Origin: Pedobacter steynii
Lineage (GTDB): Bacteria; Bacteroidota; Bacteroidia; Sphingobacteriales; Sphingobacteriaceae
Direction: 5' to 3'
NCBI RefSeq assembly: GCF_001721645.1
Contig: NZ_CP017141.1
Location: 62,001 to 126,000, forward strand
DNA length: 64,000 nucleotides
The notes below the pieces were generated by a model. That model made no database searches, had not been told where the DNA came from, and was given only the letters and a program-made list of their open reading frames with translations. The translations under genes and the position numbers were made by a program. Below, in pieces: positions 54,154 through 62,626 of this stretch. The first letter of the stretch is position 1. Every line of letters begins with the position of its first letter.

Positions 54154-54190
54154 GATTGTCTAATGATGACACGATATTGTCCTAAATGAT
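54154..54190 (-). promoter_or_regulatory. Direct repeats upstream of susC 3
   Basis: GATTGTCTAATGAT (54154-54167) and ATATTGTCCTAAATGAT (54174-54190) carry the same TTGTC-TAA-TGAT series; the TTGTC parts are 21 bases apart. This form suits a regulator binding as a tandem dimer. No SusR or hybrid two-component gene lies in the window to assign to it. Confidence 0.4.
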
Positions 54191-54241
54191 CTGCTCAACT
54201 TTATCAACCCTGACCTATCGGACTAAGCAGGCTATCAACAG

Positions 54242-54275
54242 AAAAGGCGCTATCCGGGTATGGATAGCGCCTTTT
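54242..54275 (-). terminator. Terminator after the GH20 gene
   Basis: Perfect 14-base stem (AAAAGGCGCTATCC and complement) with a six-base loop and T-rich ends on both strands. It lies 23 bases past the GH20 stop and separates GH20 from susC 3. Confidence 0.85.
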
Positions 54276-54297
54276 CTTGCAATAAATAATGAATGGC

Positions 54298-56133
54298 TTA
54301 TTTTTTAGCCTTCTTTATTTTGGGAAATGAATCTGTAGATCCTTTTCTTTTGTCTTTAAAGAACAAGGCATATCGGATTACCTGATCCTTTTGTAAGGTT
54401 ACCGGTTCTATATACCGTGAAGATGCCGGAGTCACTTCCCCACCATCGAGCGTAAACCTGATGATGCCATTTTTTGTAGGATCTGTTAATGCAATTGTAG
54501 AACTCAGTCCGGAAGTCCGGACTACCGCTAACTTTGGCACGGGAACACGGAACTGAATTCCCTGTTTTTCATACCGTTGATATTGAGCAACCAGTCTGTT
54601 GTTAAAGTCATCAAAATTCCTGGATGCTTTCGGCGACCAGTCTATTTCTGATAATGCAGCAATCCTCGGGAAGACCATGTATTGAAAATAATCTTCAGTA
54701 CCGATAAACTCTGTCCATAAATTTGCCTGGGCTCCAAGGATATGTTTGGCTTCCTTATCTTTCAATGCCGGGTGGACAGGTTCAAAAGCATATACGCTAT
54801 CCAACGGCACCCAATAACCGATAGCCATCGGTTCTATTTTAGAATCTGCCTGATATCCATCAAAATACAAATGAGAATATGGAGACATGATGGCATCATG
54901 GCCACTTTTGGCTGCTTTCAATCCACTTTCCACGCCTAACCAGGAATGAACGGTTGCATTTTCTGCCAATCCTCCCTGCATGATTTCTTCCCAGCCAATG
55001 ATTTTCTTTCCTTTTTGATTGATGAATTTCTCCATTCTTCTGATAAACCAGCTCTGTAAAGCGGCCTCATCCGATAAACCTTCCGTCTTCATTCTGGCCT
55101 GACATTTAGGACAGGTTTTCCAGGCATCATGCGGGGCCTCATCTCCACCAATATGGATATATTGAGATGGGAATAAAGGCATAATTTCAGAGAGCACATC
55201 TTCCAGAAAAGTGAAGACCTGCTCATTTCCAGCACAGTATAAATCTTTTGATACGCCCCACACCTTTCTTACTTCAAAAGGTTTTCCATTTTCAAAGCTC
55301 ACTGCTCCACATGCCAGATAAGGATAAGCAGTAATCGCGGCCACGGAATGTCCTGGCATTTCTATTTCAGGAATTACCTCTACATATCTGGAAGTGGCAT
55401 AAGCTACCACTTCTTTTACCTGTTCCTGAGTATAATAACCACCATACCTAATCGTGTCTACATCTTTTTTACGATCCGGGCCAATCTGTGTTCCATTTCT
55501 ATAGGCCGCAATTTCCTGTAAGCGCGGATATTTTTTGATCTCAATCCTCCAGCCCTGATCTTCTGTCAGGTGCCAGTGGAACTTATTCAGTTTATGTTTA
55601 GCCAGCTGATCGATAAACTTTTTGATAAAATCTACAGAAAACATATGGCGGCAGTTATCGAACATCATACCTCTCCAGCTGAAACGGGGTTCATCTTCGA
55701 TAACCAGTGCGGGAATCTTTTTTGCTCCTGTTAAGGGAATTAATTGCTGAAGAGTTTGAATGGCATAGAAGAGGCCATTTTCTGTACTGGCTTTAAGGGT
55801 GATTTTTAGCGGGCTAACGTCCAGTTGATAGCCCTCTTTGGCTGTTACTGCCGGATCAATTTGCAGGCTAATTGTTCTTGCCCCTCTTTGCATCCACCTT
55901 CCGGTACGCAGTCCGGCTTTCAGACCACTGGTCTCCAGGATTGCAGACTGCAGGTAAACAGCGAGGTCTTTTAATTCCGTGTTCGGATAACTGATGTATA
56001 CATTTTTATCCAATAAAAAACTCCCTTTTCTTTCTTCCATTTTTGCAGGTAAGGGAATCAGGGAGATCTTAGATTGTGCCGATAATTTGATAGAGCAGAT
56101 CAGAAGAAATGCCAGGAGAAAAAATCTGTTCAT
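54298..56133 (-). CDS. GH20 beta-N-acetylhexosaminidase
   Basis: 611 residues. Signal peptide (KLSAQ), an N-terminal GH20b domain (about 25-145), the catalytic TIM barrel (about 150-500, starting PRFSWRGMMFDNCRHM) with the D331-E332 pair in GGDEAPHDAW and H-W rich motifs (HWHLTEDQGWRIEIKKYP), and a C-terminal FN3/chitobiase-like domain. The enzyme splits terminal GlcNAc or GalNAc by substrate-assisted catalysis. Likely periplasmic. Works with GH29/GH95 in glycan trimming. Confidence 0.92.
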   Translation of the reverse strand: MNRFFLLAFLLICSIKLSAQSKISLIPLPAKMEERKGSFLLDKNVYISYPNTELKDLAVYLQSAILETSGLKAGLRTGRWMQRGARTISLQIDPAVTAKEGYQLDVSPLKITLKASTENGLFYAIQTLQQLIPLTGAKKIPALVIEDEPRFSWRGMMFDNCRHMFSVDFIKKFIDQLAKHKLNKFHWHLTEDQGWRIEIKKYPRLQEIAAYRNGTQIGPDRKKDVDTIRYGGYYTQEQVKEVVAYATSRYVEVIPEIEMPGHSVAAITAYPYLACGAVSFENGKPFEVRKVWGVSKDLYCAGNEQVFTFLEDVLSEIMPLFPSQYIHIGGDEAPHDAWKTCPKCQARMKTEGLSDEAALQSWFIRRMEKFINQKGKKIIGWEEIMQGGLAENATVHSWLGVESGLKAAKSGHDAIMSPYSHLYFDGYQADSKIEPMAIGYWVPLDSVYAFEPVHPALKDKEAKHILGAQANLWTEFIGTEDYFQYMVFPRIAALSEIDWSPKASRNFDDFNNRLVAQYQRYEKQGIQFRVPVPKLAVVRTSGLSSTIALTDPTKNGIIRFTLDGGEVTPASSRYIEPVTLQKDQVIRYALFFKDKRKGSTDSFPKIKKAKK

Positions 56134-56242
56134 GTGGTTTGTTTAGGTTTAATTTTAGCGTGTTATCACTGCCCCTAAGATAACCATTTAGTATAAGATT
56201 CCAAACGAATGTTTAGTATTGGTAAACAGATAGCATAAAAAA

Positions 56243-56273
56243 AATCCGCAGGAACCTGAAGCTCCTGCGGATT
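56243..56273 (-). terminator. Terminator after the tssD pair
   Basis: Eleven-base stem AATCCGCAGGA/TCCTGCGGATT with a nine-base loop; on the minus strand it runs into eight T (complement of AAAAAAAA at 56237-56244). It lies 20 bases past the stop of the second tssD gene. Confidence 0.85.
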
Positions 56274-56292
56274 GCAACGAATGGTTATTTAC

Positions 56293-56688
56293 TTAAGCTT
56301 TTGGCCAGTCGTTGATATGTTCTGCATTACCGATCTTTAATTTACGGGCCGATATTACAAAACTTAATGTCATTGGTGTATTGTCGTTCACCGCAATACC
56401 CTCGTTGTACTGGATGATGTAGCTGTCTTCGAATGACAATTCTTTCATCTTTGCATCTTCTTCACCTTTTTTAAAGGTAATGGTACCTGAAAGTGGTTTG
56501 TACTGATTGTTCACCATAGATTCAATCACTGAAGTATCTTCTGTAGATTCTACTTCAAGGTGAATTGTTCCACCGTAAACACCTGATGACGGACGTCCTT
56601 TTGCGTCTACGTCCCTGTTCAATGAAAAGCTGCACTGCAACACATCGAATTCTTTTGAACCTAAGTTCAGCCTGGTTTTAAATGCCAT
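56293..56688 (-). CDS. tssD: TssD (Hcp-like) type VI secretion tube protein, copy 2
   Basis: 131 residues, no signal peptide. It matches the Bacteroidota TssD family: MAFKTRLNLGSKEFDVLQCSF, DAKGRPSSGVYGGTIHLEV, EEDAKMKELSFEDSYI and the end ISARKLKIGNAEHINDW. TssD forms stacked hexamer rings of the secretion tube. It is roughly three-quarters identical to copy 1, 39 bases upstream. No other T6SS gene (sheath, TssK, ClpV, spike) is present in the window. Confidence 0.88.
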   Translation of the reverse strand: MAFKTRLNLGSKEFDVLQCSFSLNRDVDAKGRPSSGVYGGTIHLEVESTEDTSVIESMVNNQYKPLSGTITFKKGEEDAKMKELSFEDSYIIQYNEGIAVNDNTPMTLSFVISARKLKIGNAEHINDWPKA

Positions 56689-56727
56689 GATAATGTTTTT
56701 TTAAATGTTAAACTTCCTTAATTTGAA

Positions 56728-57123
56728 TTATGCCTTAGGCCAGTCATTGGTGTGCTCAGCGTTGCCGAGTTTCAATTTACGGGCAGAGATCTGGAATTTC
56801 AATGTCATTGGATTATCTCCAACGATGTTGATTCCTTCGGAATATTTCACAATATATCCGTCTTCAAAATGAACTTCCTTCATCTTCGCATCTTCTTCTG
56901 ATTTTTTGATCAGTAAAGTACCGGTTAAAGGTTTGTACTGGTTGTTTACCATTGCTTCGATGACAGAGGTGTCTTCGGTAGATTCGATCTCGATATCGAT
57001 CGTTCCACCATAAACTCCGGAAGAAGGTCTTCCTTTTGCATCTACATCACGGTTTAGGGAATAGGCGCAGTGAAGTACATCGTACTCCTTGCCCGAAAAG
57101 TCTAATCTTGCTTTGAAAGCCAT
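56728..57123 (-). CDS. tssD: TssD (Hcp-like) type VI secretion tube protein, copy 1
   Basis: 131 residues, same length and motifs as copy 2 (SLNRDVDAKGRPSSGVYGG, VNNQYKPLTGT, ISARKLKLGNAEHTNDW). Both copies keep the N-terminal strand and the loop region, so both are probably functional. As orphan copies they may carry special effectors or replace the main TssD. They separate the GH20 and GH29 genes. Confidence 0.88.
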   Translation of the reverse strand: MAFKARLDFSGKEYDVLHCAYSLNRDVDAKGRPSSGVYGGTIDIEIESTEDTSVIEAMVNNQYKPLTGTLLIKKSEEDAKMKEVHFEDGYIVKYSEGINIVGDNPMTLKFQISARKLKLGNAEHTNDWPKA

Positions 57124-57363
57124 AACTTTTTGTTTTAGGGTTTGTTATTAATTAACTGTAAATGAGACATCAAAAAGTCTGCCATTTTTACGTTAAAATC
57201 AATACGGTATAAAATTAAGATAAAAATATCCTTAAAGTACTTCCTGCAAAGTTTGTTTTTAAATTAAAAATAATTTATTCGCTGTGTTTGAACGCAGTGT
57301 ATGGATTACCAAACAATTTTAAGACAGCAGCATAAACAATCTGTCTTATTTCCTATACTATGT

Positions 57364-58929
57364 TTACTGGACACCACTCCCTTCAGGACGCAGGTATAAT
57401 CCAACTTCAGCAATGGCCGGCTGAAGCCTCGAAGAAATAATTTTCAATCTCAGTTCTCTGGCAGTCACCGCAGGAAAACGCAGTAGACGTTTGTAACCGA
57501 TTGTTGTTCCTTCCGTCGCCTTTTTCCAGCTTGTTCCTTCCTTATATTCCAATACAAACTGTTCTACTCTTTGTCCTATCTGCAGATTTTCCTGAAGAAG
57601 CAACACATCAAATTTTTGCGCTTTGTCCAGCTCAAAGTTCAGCAGCAGATGCCCTTCTCCTTTCTTTCCGGTTTTCCAGTAAGAACTATCTTTACCATCA
57701 AACAATGATGCTGTTTTCTTTGAAGCATTACCATTGACCTTTGCTGATTTCAGCAGGTTATTTTCAAATGTCTCATCCAGGTATTTCCTAAATCCGATTA
57801 AGGAACTGACATCACTATCGCTGATCAATCCGCGTTTATCGGGTGGGATATTCAACAAAAGCACTCCGTTTCTGCCCACCGAACTATAATAAATATCCAG
57901 CAGTTTTTCCGGTGTTTTCACTTTTGTATCTTCTGCCGGATGATGAAACCATCCCGGACGGATAGACACATCAATCTCTGCCGGATACCATACCAGGCTC
58001 TTTGCTTTAGCTATTTTTATCCGGCTTCCAAGATCATCAGACATCAGGTCACGTGGAGCAAAATCAACATTTTTCTGAGAATTAGCAGCTACCGCCTCAG
58101 GAATCATCTGATCTCCCGGAACGATGCTCCATTCTGTTTCTCTTCCATATCCCGTTTCTGTTCCAATCCATCTCACATCCGGACCCGACACCGCAATCGT
58201 AGCAGAAGGTTGCAATTTACGAATCAGGTTATACCATCTGTTATATTCATACACCTGCTTTTTACCGGTAGGTCCTTCTCCATTTGCGCCATCAAACCAG
58301 ACCTCATCAATTTGTCCATATTGGGTAAGCAGTTCGGTCAGCTGATTGATGAAATAGTCGTTATACTGCATACTTCCAAAGTAAGGAGAATTGCGGTCCC
58401 AGGGCGAAAGATAAATTCCAAAGCCGATACCGAACTCCTTACAAGCTTCTGCCACCTCACGTACGACATCCCCTTTTCCCTCTTTCCATGGACTATTTTT
58501 AACCGAATGTTCTGTGAATTTACTTGGCCATAAACAAAATCCATCATGATGTTTCGCAGTCAGGATAATTTGCTTAAATCCTGCGTCTTTACAAACCTTC
58601 ACCCATTGACGGGCATCCAGTTCCTGAGGATTAAAAATTTTGGGATCTTCCGTACCATCCCCCCATTCTTTGTTCGTAAAAGTATTGATCCCAAAATGAA
58701 TAAAGGCTGTAAGTTCCAGTTGTTGCCATCTTAATTGTCGTGGGGAAGGTGTTACATTTGCCGCTTTTTTAATGATATCTGCTTCTTTGTCCTCAGGACT
58801 GATTTTTACATAATTCTTATCTGTAAAAATCTGCGCAATTCCCTTTTCTGGTAAAGCAAGTGCCGCAGCACAACTTAAAATAAACATCATGCGATGGCAA
58901 ACTTTGCCTTTTAAAAACTTCATCTCCAT
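57364..58929 (-). CDS. GH29 alpha-L-fucosidase
   Basis: 521 residues. Signal peptide (KGIAQ, after a start that may be residue 1, 3 or 14), the TIM barrel with FIHFGINTFTNKEWG and TAKHHDGFCLWPS, nucleophile D213 in EVWFDGANGEG, and a C-terminal F5/8-type (discoidin-like) sandwich at about 390-515. The group with this short form and such a C-terminal domain is GH29 subfamily B-like, which favours alpha-1,3/4-fucose of Lewis-type structures. It keeps the retaining mechanism. Stands alone upstream of the tssD pair. Confidence 0.88.
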   Translation of the reverse strand: MEMKFLKGKVCHRMMFILSCAAALALPEKGIAQIFTDKNYVKISPEDKEADIIKKAANVTPSPRQLRWQQLELTAFIHFGINTFTNKEWGDGTEDPKIFNPQELDARQWVKVCKDAGFKQIILTAKHHDGFCLWPSKFTEHSVKNSPWKEGKGDVVREVAEACKEFGIGFGIYLSPWDRNSPYFGSMQYNDYFINQLTELLTQYGQIDEVWFDGANGEGPTGKKQVYEYNRWYNLIRKLQPSATIAVSGPDVRWIGTETGYGRETEWSIVPGDQMIPEAVAANSQKNVDFAPRDLMSDDLGSRIKIAKAKSLVWYPAEIDVSIRPGWFHHPAEDTKVKTPEKLLDIYYSSVGRNGVLLLNIPPDKRGLISDSDVSSLIGFRKYLDETFENNLLKSAKVNGNASKKTASLFDGKDSSYWKTGKKGEGHLLLNFELDKAQKFDVLLLQENLQIGQRVEQFVLEYKEGTSWKKATEGTTIGYKRLLRFPAVTARELRLKIISSRLQPAIAEVGLYLRPEGSGVQ

Positions 58930-59090
58930 TATTTATCCGGTGAGTATTGTGGTATCTCCAAAGAAAAGACGAATTCCAGTCATAAAATTGGCGATAATTG
59001 TCAAAATGTTAAGCTTTTTTGGCAATCACTCCTCTAATCCACTACGATGAGCAGATTATTCCGACCTCAGGGTATCCTACCGGACTAAGG

Positions 59091-59714
59091 TTATTTCGAT
59101 GTCCTTTTTGAAAGCTCAGAGCCAAAAACTTTATCCCAAAGGTCAGAAGTTACCCCATAACCTTTCGTTGCATCATCGTAATGGTGTAACATATGGTGTT
59201 GTTTGAGTTTCTTCCAGAAAGGAGCGGTAAACTTTGCATGGTGCAACATGTAGTGTGTCATGTCATAAACCAGATAACCCAGTATGAAACCAGCAAAGAA
59301 GCCGTCCAGTATTGTTACAGGAATCAGCACTTTAAACAAAAAATAAAAGGCCGTGGCCAAAGGAATGCTTGCGGAGGGTGGCATCACCAATCTATGCGCA
59401 TCATTTGGGTAATCATGATGTACACCATGAAAGATAAAGTGAATCCTTCTGCCCCACTCTGACTTTGGATAAAAGTGAAACACAAAGCGATGCATTACAT
59501 ATTCTATTAAGGTCCAGATAAAAAGCCCGACCAGGATCTGACCGATGGCAGTAAGCGGATTGTTTAGTACAAATGATTGCCAGCAAAAATACCCGATCAC
59601 CGGAATGAATACAATCAAGGGTACAAAATAAGGAACTTTAGACAGGCTTTCTAAAAATGAACTCTTAAACATTCTAACAGATTCGGACGAATTTGATATA
59701 TAATTCTTTTTCAT
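59091..59714 (-). CDS. Fatty acid hydroxylase / sterol desaturase-family membrane protein
   Basis: 207 residues. Four membrane segments and the histidine clusters HRFVFHF, HGVHHDYPNDAHR, HYMLHH and HHMLHHYDD, which bind the di-iron centre of the family. The layout is that of fatty acid 2-hydroxylase-like proteins (FA hydroxylase). Likely hydroxylates an acyl chain of sphingolipid or lipid A type; Bacteroidota such as Pedobacter carry sphingolipids. Stand-alone gene with no clear partner. Confidence 0.85.
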   Translation of the reverse strand: MKKNYISNSSESVRMFKSSFLESLSKVPYFVPLIVFIPVIGYFCWQSFVLNNPLTAIGQILVGLFIWTLIEYVMHRFVFHFYPKSEWGRRIHFIFHGVHHDYPNDAHRLVMPPSASIPLATAFYFLFKVLIPVTILDGFFAGFILGYLVYDMTHYMLHHAKFTAPFWKKLKQHHMLHHYDDATKGYGVTSDLWDKVFGSELSKRTSK

Positions 59715-59863
59715 TAAGATGGACTTTTGGGGAGTAGCAAACTTATGCAGGATTCGTTAAAATTTAATTTCTTAATAATAGTTATGAAACTATAATGACA
59801 TTTTTAAAGTTACAAAAAAGTTATTTCTTACGATATGGTAAGATTTCCCCCGGTTGCAGGCCG

Positions 59864-59871
59864 TAATTTTG
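59864..59871 (+). promoter_or_regulatory. -7 box of the quinone-detoxification operon
   Basis: TAATTTTG fits TAnnTTTG, 23 bases before the ATG of the dioxygenase. No clear -33 element at the expected distance. Confidence 0.45.
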
Positions 59872-59893
59872 TGGTGTAATTAATAATTGAGTT

Positions 59894-60829
59894 ATGAAAA
59901 ACGAAATTTTAGGTATCCACCACATTACTGCCATCGCAGGAAACGCAAAAAAGAACTATGATTTTTATACCCGGGTATTGGGATTAAGGTTAGTTAAAAA
60001 AACTGTTAATTTCGATGATCCTCATACTTATCATTTTTATTATGGAGACGAACATGGAACTCCGGGGAGTATCCTGACCTTCTTCCCATGGGAAGGCATC
60101 GGAACCGGCAGAAGAGGGACCAGACAGGTGACTGAAATCGGATATAGTGTACCTGCAGGAAGTCTTGATTTCTGGCAGAGCAGATTTGAAAAAAACAACA
60201 TCATTTATAATAAACCCGCGGTAAAATTCGGAGAAAGGTATTTAACTTTTCTGGATCCTGACGGCTTGAAGTTTGAATTGACAGAAGCAAAAAATCCGGA
60301 TAACAGGGCACAGTGGGAAACCAAAGAAGTGAGTAAAGAAAATGCGGTTCATGGATTCCATCATATTACCATTACCACCAACAAAATGGAAGCCACTGCA
60401 GCAATTTTAACCCATGTATTGGGTTATCGCTTACAGGAAACTGAGGTAAACCGCTCCCGTTTCATTACTGATAGTGTGGAACATGCAGCAATTGTAGATT
60501 TAGTAGAAGCACCTGGGGAAGCTGTAGGGCATGTTGCAGGTGGTTCAGTACACCATGTTGCCTTCCGGGTTAAAGACGAAGAGACTTTGATGTATTTCAG
60601 AGATAAGATTGTGGAACTGGGTTTAAACATTACCGAAAAAATTGACCGCAACTATTTCTATTCCTTATACTTCCGTGAACCAGGAGGGGTACTTTTTGAA
60701 CTGGCAACAGACAACCCCGGCTTCACCGTTGATGAGTCTTTAGAGGAGTTGGGCACCAATTTGAAATTACCGGCACAATATGAAAGTAACCGTGCAGTAA
60801 TTGAGGGCATTTTACCTAAATTAAGTTAA
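59894..60829 (+). CDS. mhqO: Ring-cleaving dioxygenase of the MhqO/MhqA type (VOC)
   Basis: 311 residues with two VOC domains. ILGIHHITAIAGNAKKNYDFYTRVLGLRLVKKTVN starts the first and VHGFHHITITTNKME the second; metal ligands are the HH positions, H in SVHHVAFRV and a Glu in PGGVLFELATDN. This is the MhqA/MhqO group that opens hydroquinone rings. First gene of a tight four-gene run. Confidence 0.85.
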   Translation: MKNEILGIHHITAIAGNAKKNYDFYTRVLGLRLVKKTVNFDDPHTYHFYYGDEHGTPGSILTFFPWEGIGTGRRGTRQVTEIGYSVPAGSLDFWQSRFEKNNIIYNKPAVKFGERYLTFLDPDGLKFELTEAKNPDNRAQWETKEVSKENAVHGFHHITITTNKMEATAAILTHVLGYRLQETEVNRSRFITDSVEHAAIVDLVEAPGEAVGHVAGGSVHHVAFRVKDEETLMYFRDKIVELGLNITEKIDRNYFYSLYFREPGGVLFELATDNPGFTVDESLEELGTNLKLPAQYESNRAVIEGILPKLS

Positions 60830-60831
60830 TT

Positions 60832-61458
60832 ATGTATACACACCATAAAAACATCATCACGGCCGGAATTCCGGTAGAAAGTGCAGATAAAGCGATTATC
60901 TTTCTACATGGCCGTGGTGCTACGGCAGTCGATATCATTAGTCTGAACGATCATTTTCAGGTGGATGACGCTGCCTTATTTGCCCCGCAGGCAACCAACC
61001 ATAGTTGGTATCCCTATAGCTTTATGGCGCCAGAGAATGAGAATCAACCGGCTTTAAACTCTGCACTGGAACTCATCTCGGAACTGGTGGCCGATATTGT
61101 TGCAAAGGGCATTCCATTAAATAAGATTTTTTTCGCCGGATTTTCCCAGGGCGCCTGTCTGACATTGGAATATATCAGCAGGAATGCTGCACAATATGGT
61201 GGTGCAATTGCATTTACCGGAGGCCTGATTGGAGAAACGATCAACAGGGCTAATTACAGCGGGGACTTCATGCAGACACCCGTATTCATCAGCACCGGAA
61301 ATCCGGATCCTCATGTTCCGGTTTCCAGAGTTGAAGCGAGCAGCGATATCCTAAAAGAAATGAATGCAGAAGTACAGGTGAAAATTTACCCTGGAAGGGC
61401 GCACACCATTAGCAGGGAAGAAATTGATCTGGCCCGAAAACTGGTATTTCATCTTTAA
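60832..61458 (+). CDS. mhqD: MhqD-type carboxylesterase/phospholipase
   Basis: 208 residues. FLHGRGATAVDI oxyanion region, nucleophile in FFAGFSQGACL, Asp in GNPDPHVPVSRV, His in GRAHTISREE. Matches the MhqD hydrolases found with MhqO. It starts two bases after the dioxygenase stop. Probably cleaves ring-fission products. Confidence 0.85.
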   Translation: MYTHHKNIITAGIPVESADKAIIFLHGRGATAVDIISLNDHFQVDDAALFAPQATNHSWYPYSFMAPENENQPALNSALELISELVADIVAKGIPLNKIFFAGFSQGACLTLEYISRNAAQYGGAIAFTGGLIGETINRANYSGDFMQTPVFISTGNPDPHVPVSRVEASSDILKEMNAEVQVKIYPGRAHTISREEIDLARKLVFHL

Positions 61459-61485
61459 GTTTAACCCGATATAAAAAACACAAAT

Positions 61486-62202
61486 ATGGCAAACACGATA
61501 TTACATCAGGCCAACAGCCGCAGCCTCGCCGATCATGGCTGGTTGAAAAGCTATCAGACATTTAGCTTCGGAATGAATTATGATCCTGAACGCATACAGT
61601 TTGGTGCGTTGAGGGTACTAAATGACGACATCGTAGATGGAGGAATGGGATTCGGTGAACATCCTCATGACAATATGGAAATCATCTCGATTGCATTGGA
61701 AGGATCTCTTCAACATGAAGACAGCATGCAAAATGTAGCCATTATTGAACCAGGAGAAATACAGGTCATGAGCGCCGGAACAGGCATCTACCATAAAGAA
61801 TTTAATAAGGACAAAAACCAGCCAGTGAAATTCCTTCAGATCTGGTTGTTTCCTAACCGGCGCAACGTTAGCCCAAGGTATCAGCAGGAACGATATGACA
61901 CTTTACTAAAGCCCAATGAGTTTACCCAGATCTTATCCCCCGATCAGGAGGACAGCGGAGTCTGGATTTATCAGAATGCCTGGTTTCACATCGGTAAACT
62001 TGAAGCAGGAGTTAAGCTGACCCATCGTTTAAAAAACAAAGAAAACGGCATTTATGCATTTGTGATTAAAGGTGCGGTAAAAGTAAATGATCAGCAACTG
62101 GAAGAACGGGATGGCTACGGATTATGGGAAACCGAATCAATTGATATTGAAGCGATCAGCGCGACAGAGGTTTTATTGATGGAAGTCCCTATGAACTATT
62201 AA
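61486..62202 (+). CDS. Pirin-family bicupin protein (YhaK/YhhW-like)
   Basis: 238 residues with two cupin barrels. RSLADHGWLKSYQTFSFG and GFGEHPHDNMEII supply the N-terminal metal ligands (two His, one His and Glu nearby); the second barrel has LTHRLKNKENGIYAFVIKG. YhhW-type pirins act as quercetinases, and others are redox regulators. In this operon a dioxygenase role on a quinone-like aromatic is likely. Confidence 0.85.
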   Translation: MANTILHQANSRSLADHGWLKSYQTFSFGMNYDPERIQFGALRVLNDDIVDGGMGFGEHPHDNMEIISIALEGSLQHEDSMQNVAIIEPGEIQVMSAGTGIYHKEFNKDKNQPVKFLQIWLFPNRRNVSPRYQQERYDTLLKPNEFTQILSPDQEDSGVWIYQNAWFHIGKLEAGVKLTHRLKNKENGIYAFVIKGAVKVNDQQLEERDGYGLWETESIDIEAISATEVLLMEVPMNY

Positions 62203-62206
62203 TGCG

Positions 62207-62512
62207 ATGGAAAAGACAGAAATTTTAGTAGTCTGCTGTCATCCGGAAATTTCAGCAACCATCATCCGCCTGATCAATAAAGATGAACAAATGACTGGTA
62301 CTGCTGTGGTTTCTCCGGAAGCCGCAGTAGCCAGCTTTACTTCCGGATCATTTGACCTTGTACTGATTGGCGCAGGTTTGGCCCCGGAAACTGAAAAGCA
62401 ACTGGAAACAGCACTCAAAAAGTTAAACCCAGTCATTCCGGTCATTTATCATTTTGGCGGTGGAAGTGGGTTGTTGTATACAGAGATTAAACAAGCCTTG
62501 AATAAGGTCTGA
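62207..62512 (+). CDS. Small receiver-like protein without phosphoacceptor
   Basis: 101 residues. The strand/helix order (EILVVCCHPEISATIIRLINKD, FDLVLIGAGL, VIPVIYHFGGGSG) follows a response-regulator receiver. The usual phospho-Asp after the third strand (FDLVLxD) is replaced by Gly, and the N-terminal acid pair is absent. It is therefore a degenerate fold. It starts four bases after the pirin stop and may bind one of the operon proteins. Confidence 0.5.
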   Translation: MEKTEILVVCCHPEISATIIRLINKDEQMTGTAVVSPEAAVASFTSGSFDLVLIGAGLAPETEKQLETALKKLNPVIPVIYHFGGGSGLLYTEIKQALNKV

Positions 62513-62626
62513 GGTGATGGAATGTTTTTTTATTGTATTATCTTGAGGTTTAGCATCTTTAAATGGACGATTTTTTGTTATTTTGAGTGTTATTAGTACA
62601 CCGGGTTATTTTTATACAAATCCTAC

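Noticed and set aside
56219..56229. TTGGTAAACAG near 56219 as a further GntR operator
   Set aside because: Only one half of the site is kept and it lies far from the alginate locus.
57940..58533. 197-codon open frame opposite the GH29 gene
   Set aside because: Opposite the catalytic barrel including the nucleophile region of GH29; Arg/Ser/His-rich noise.
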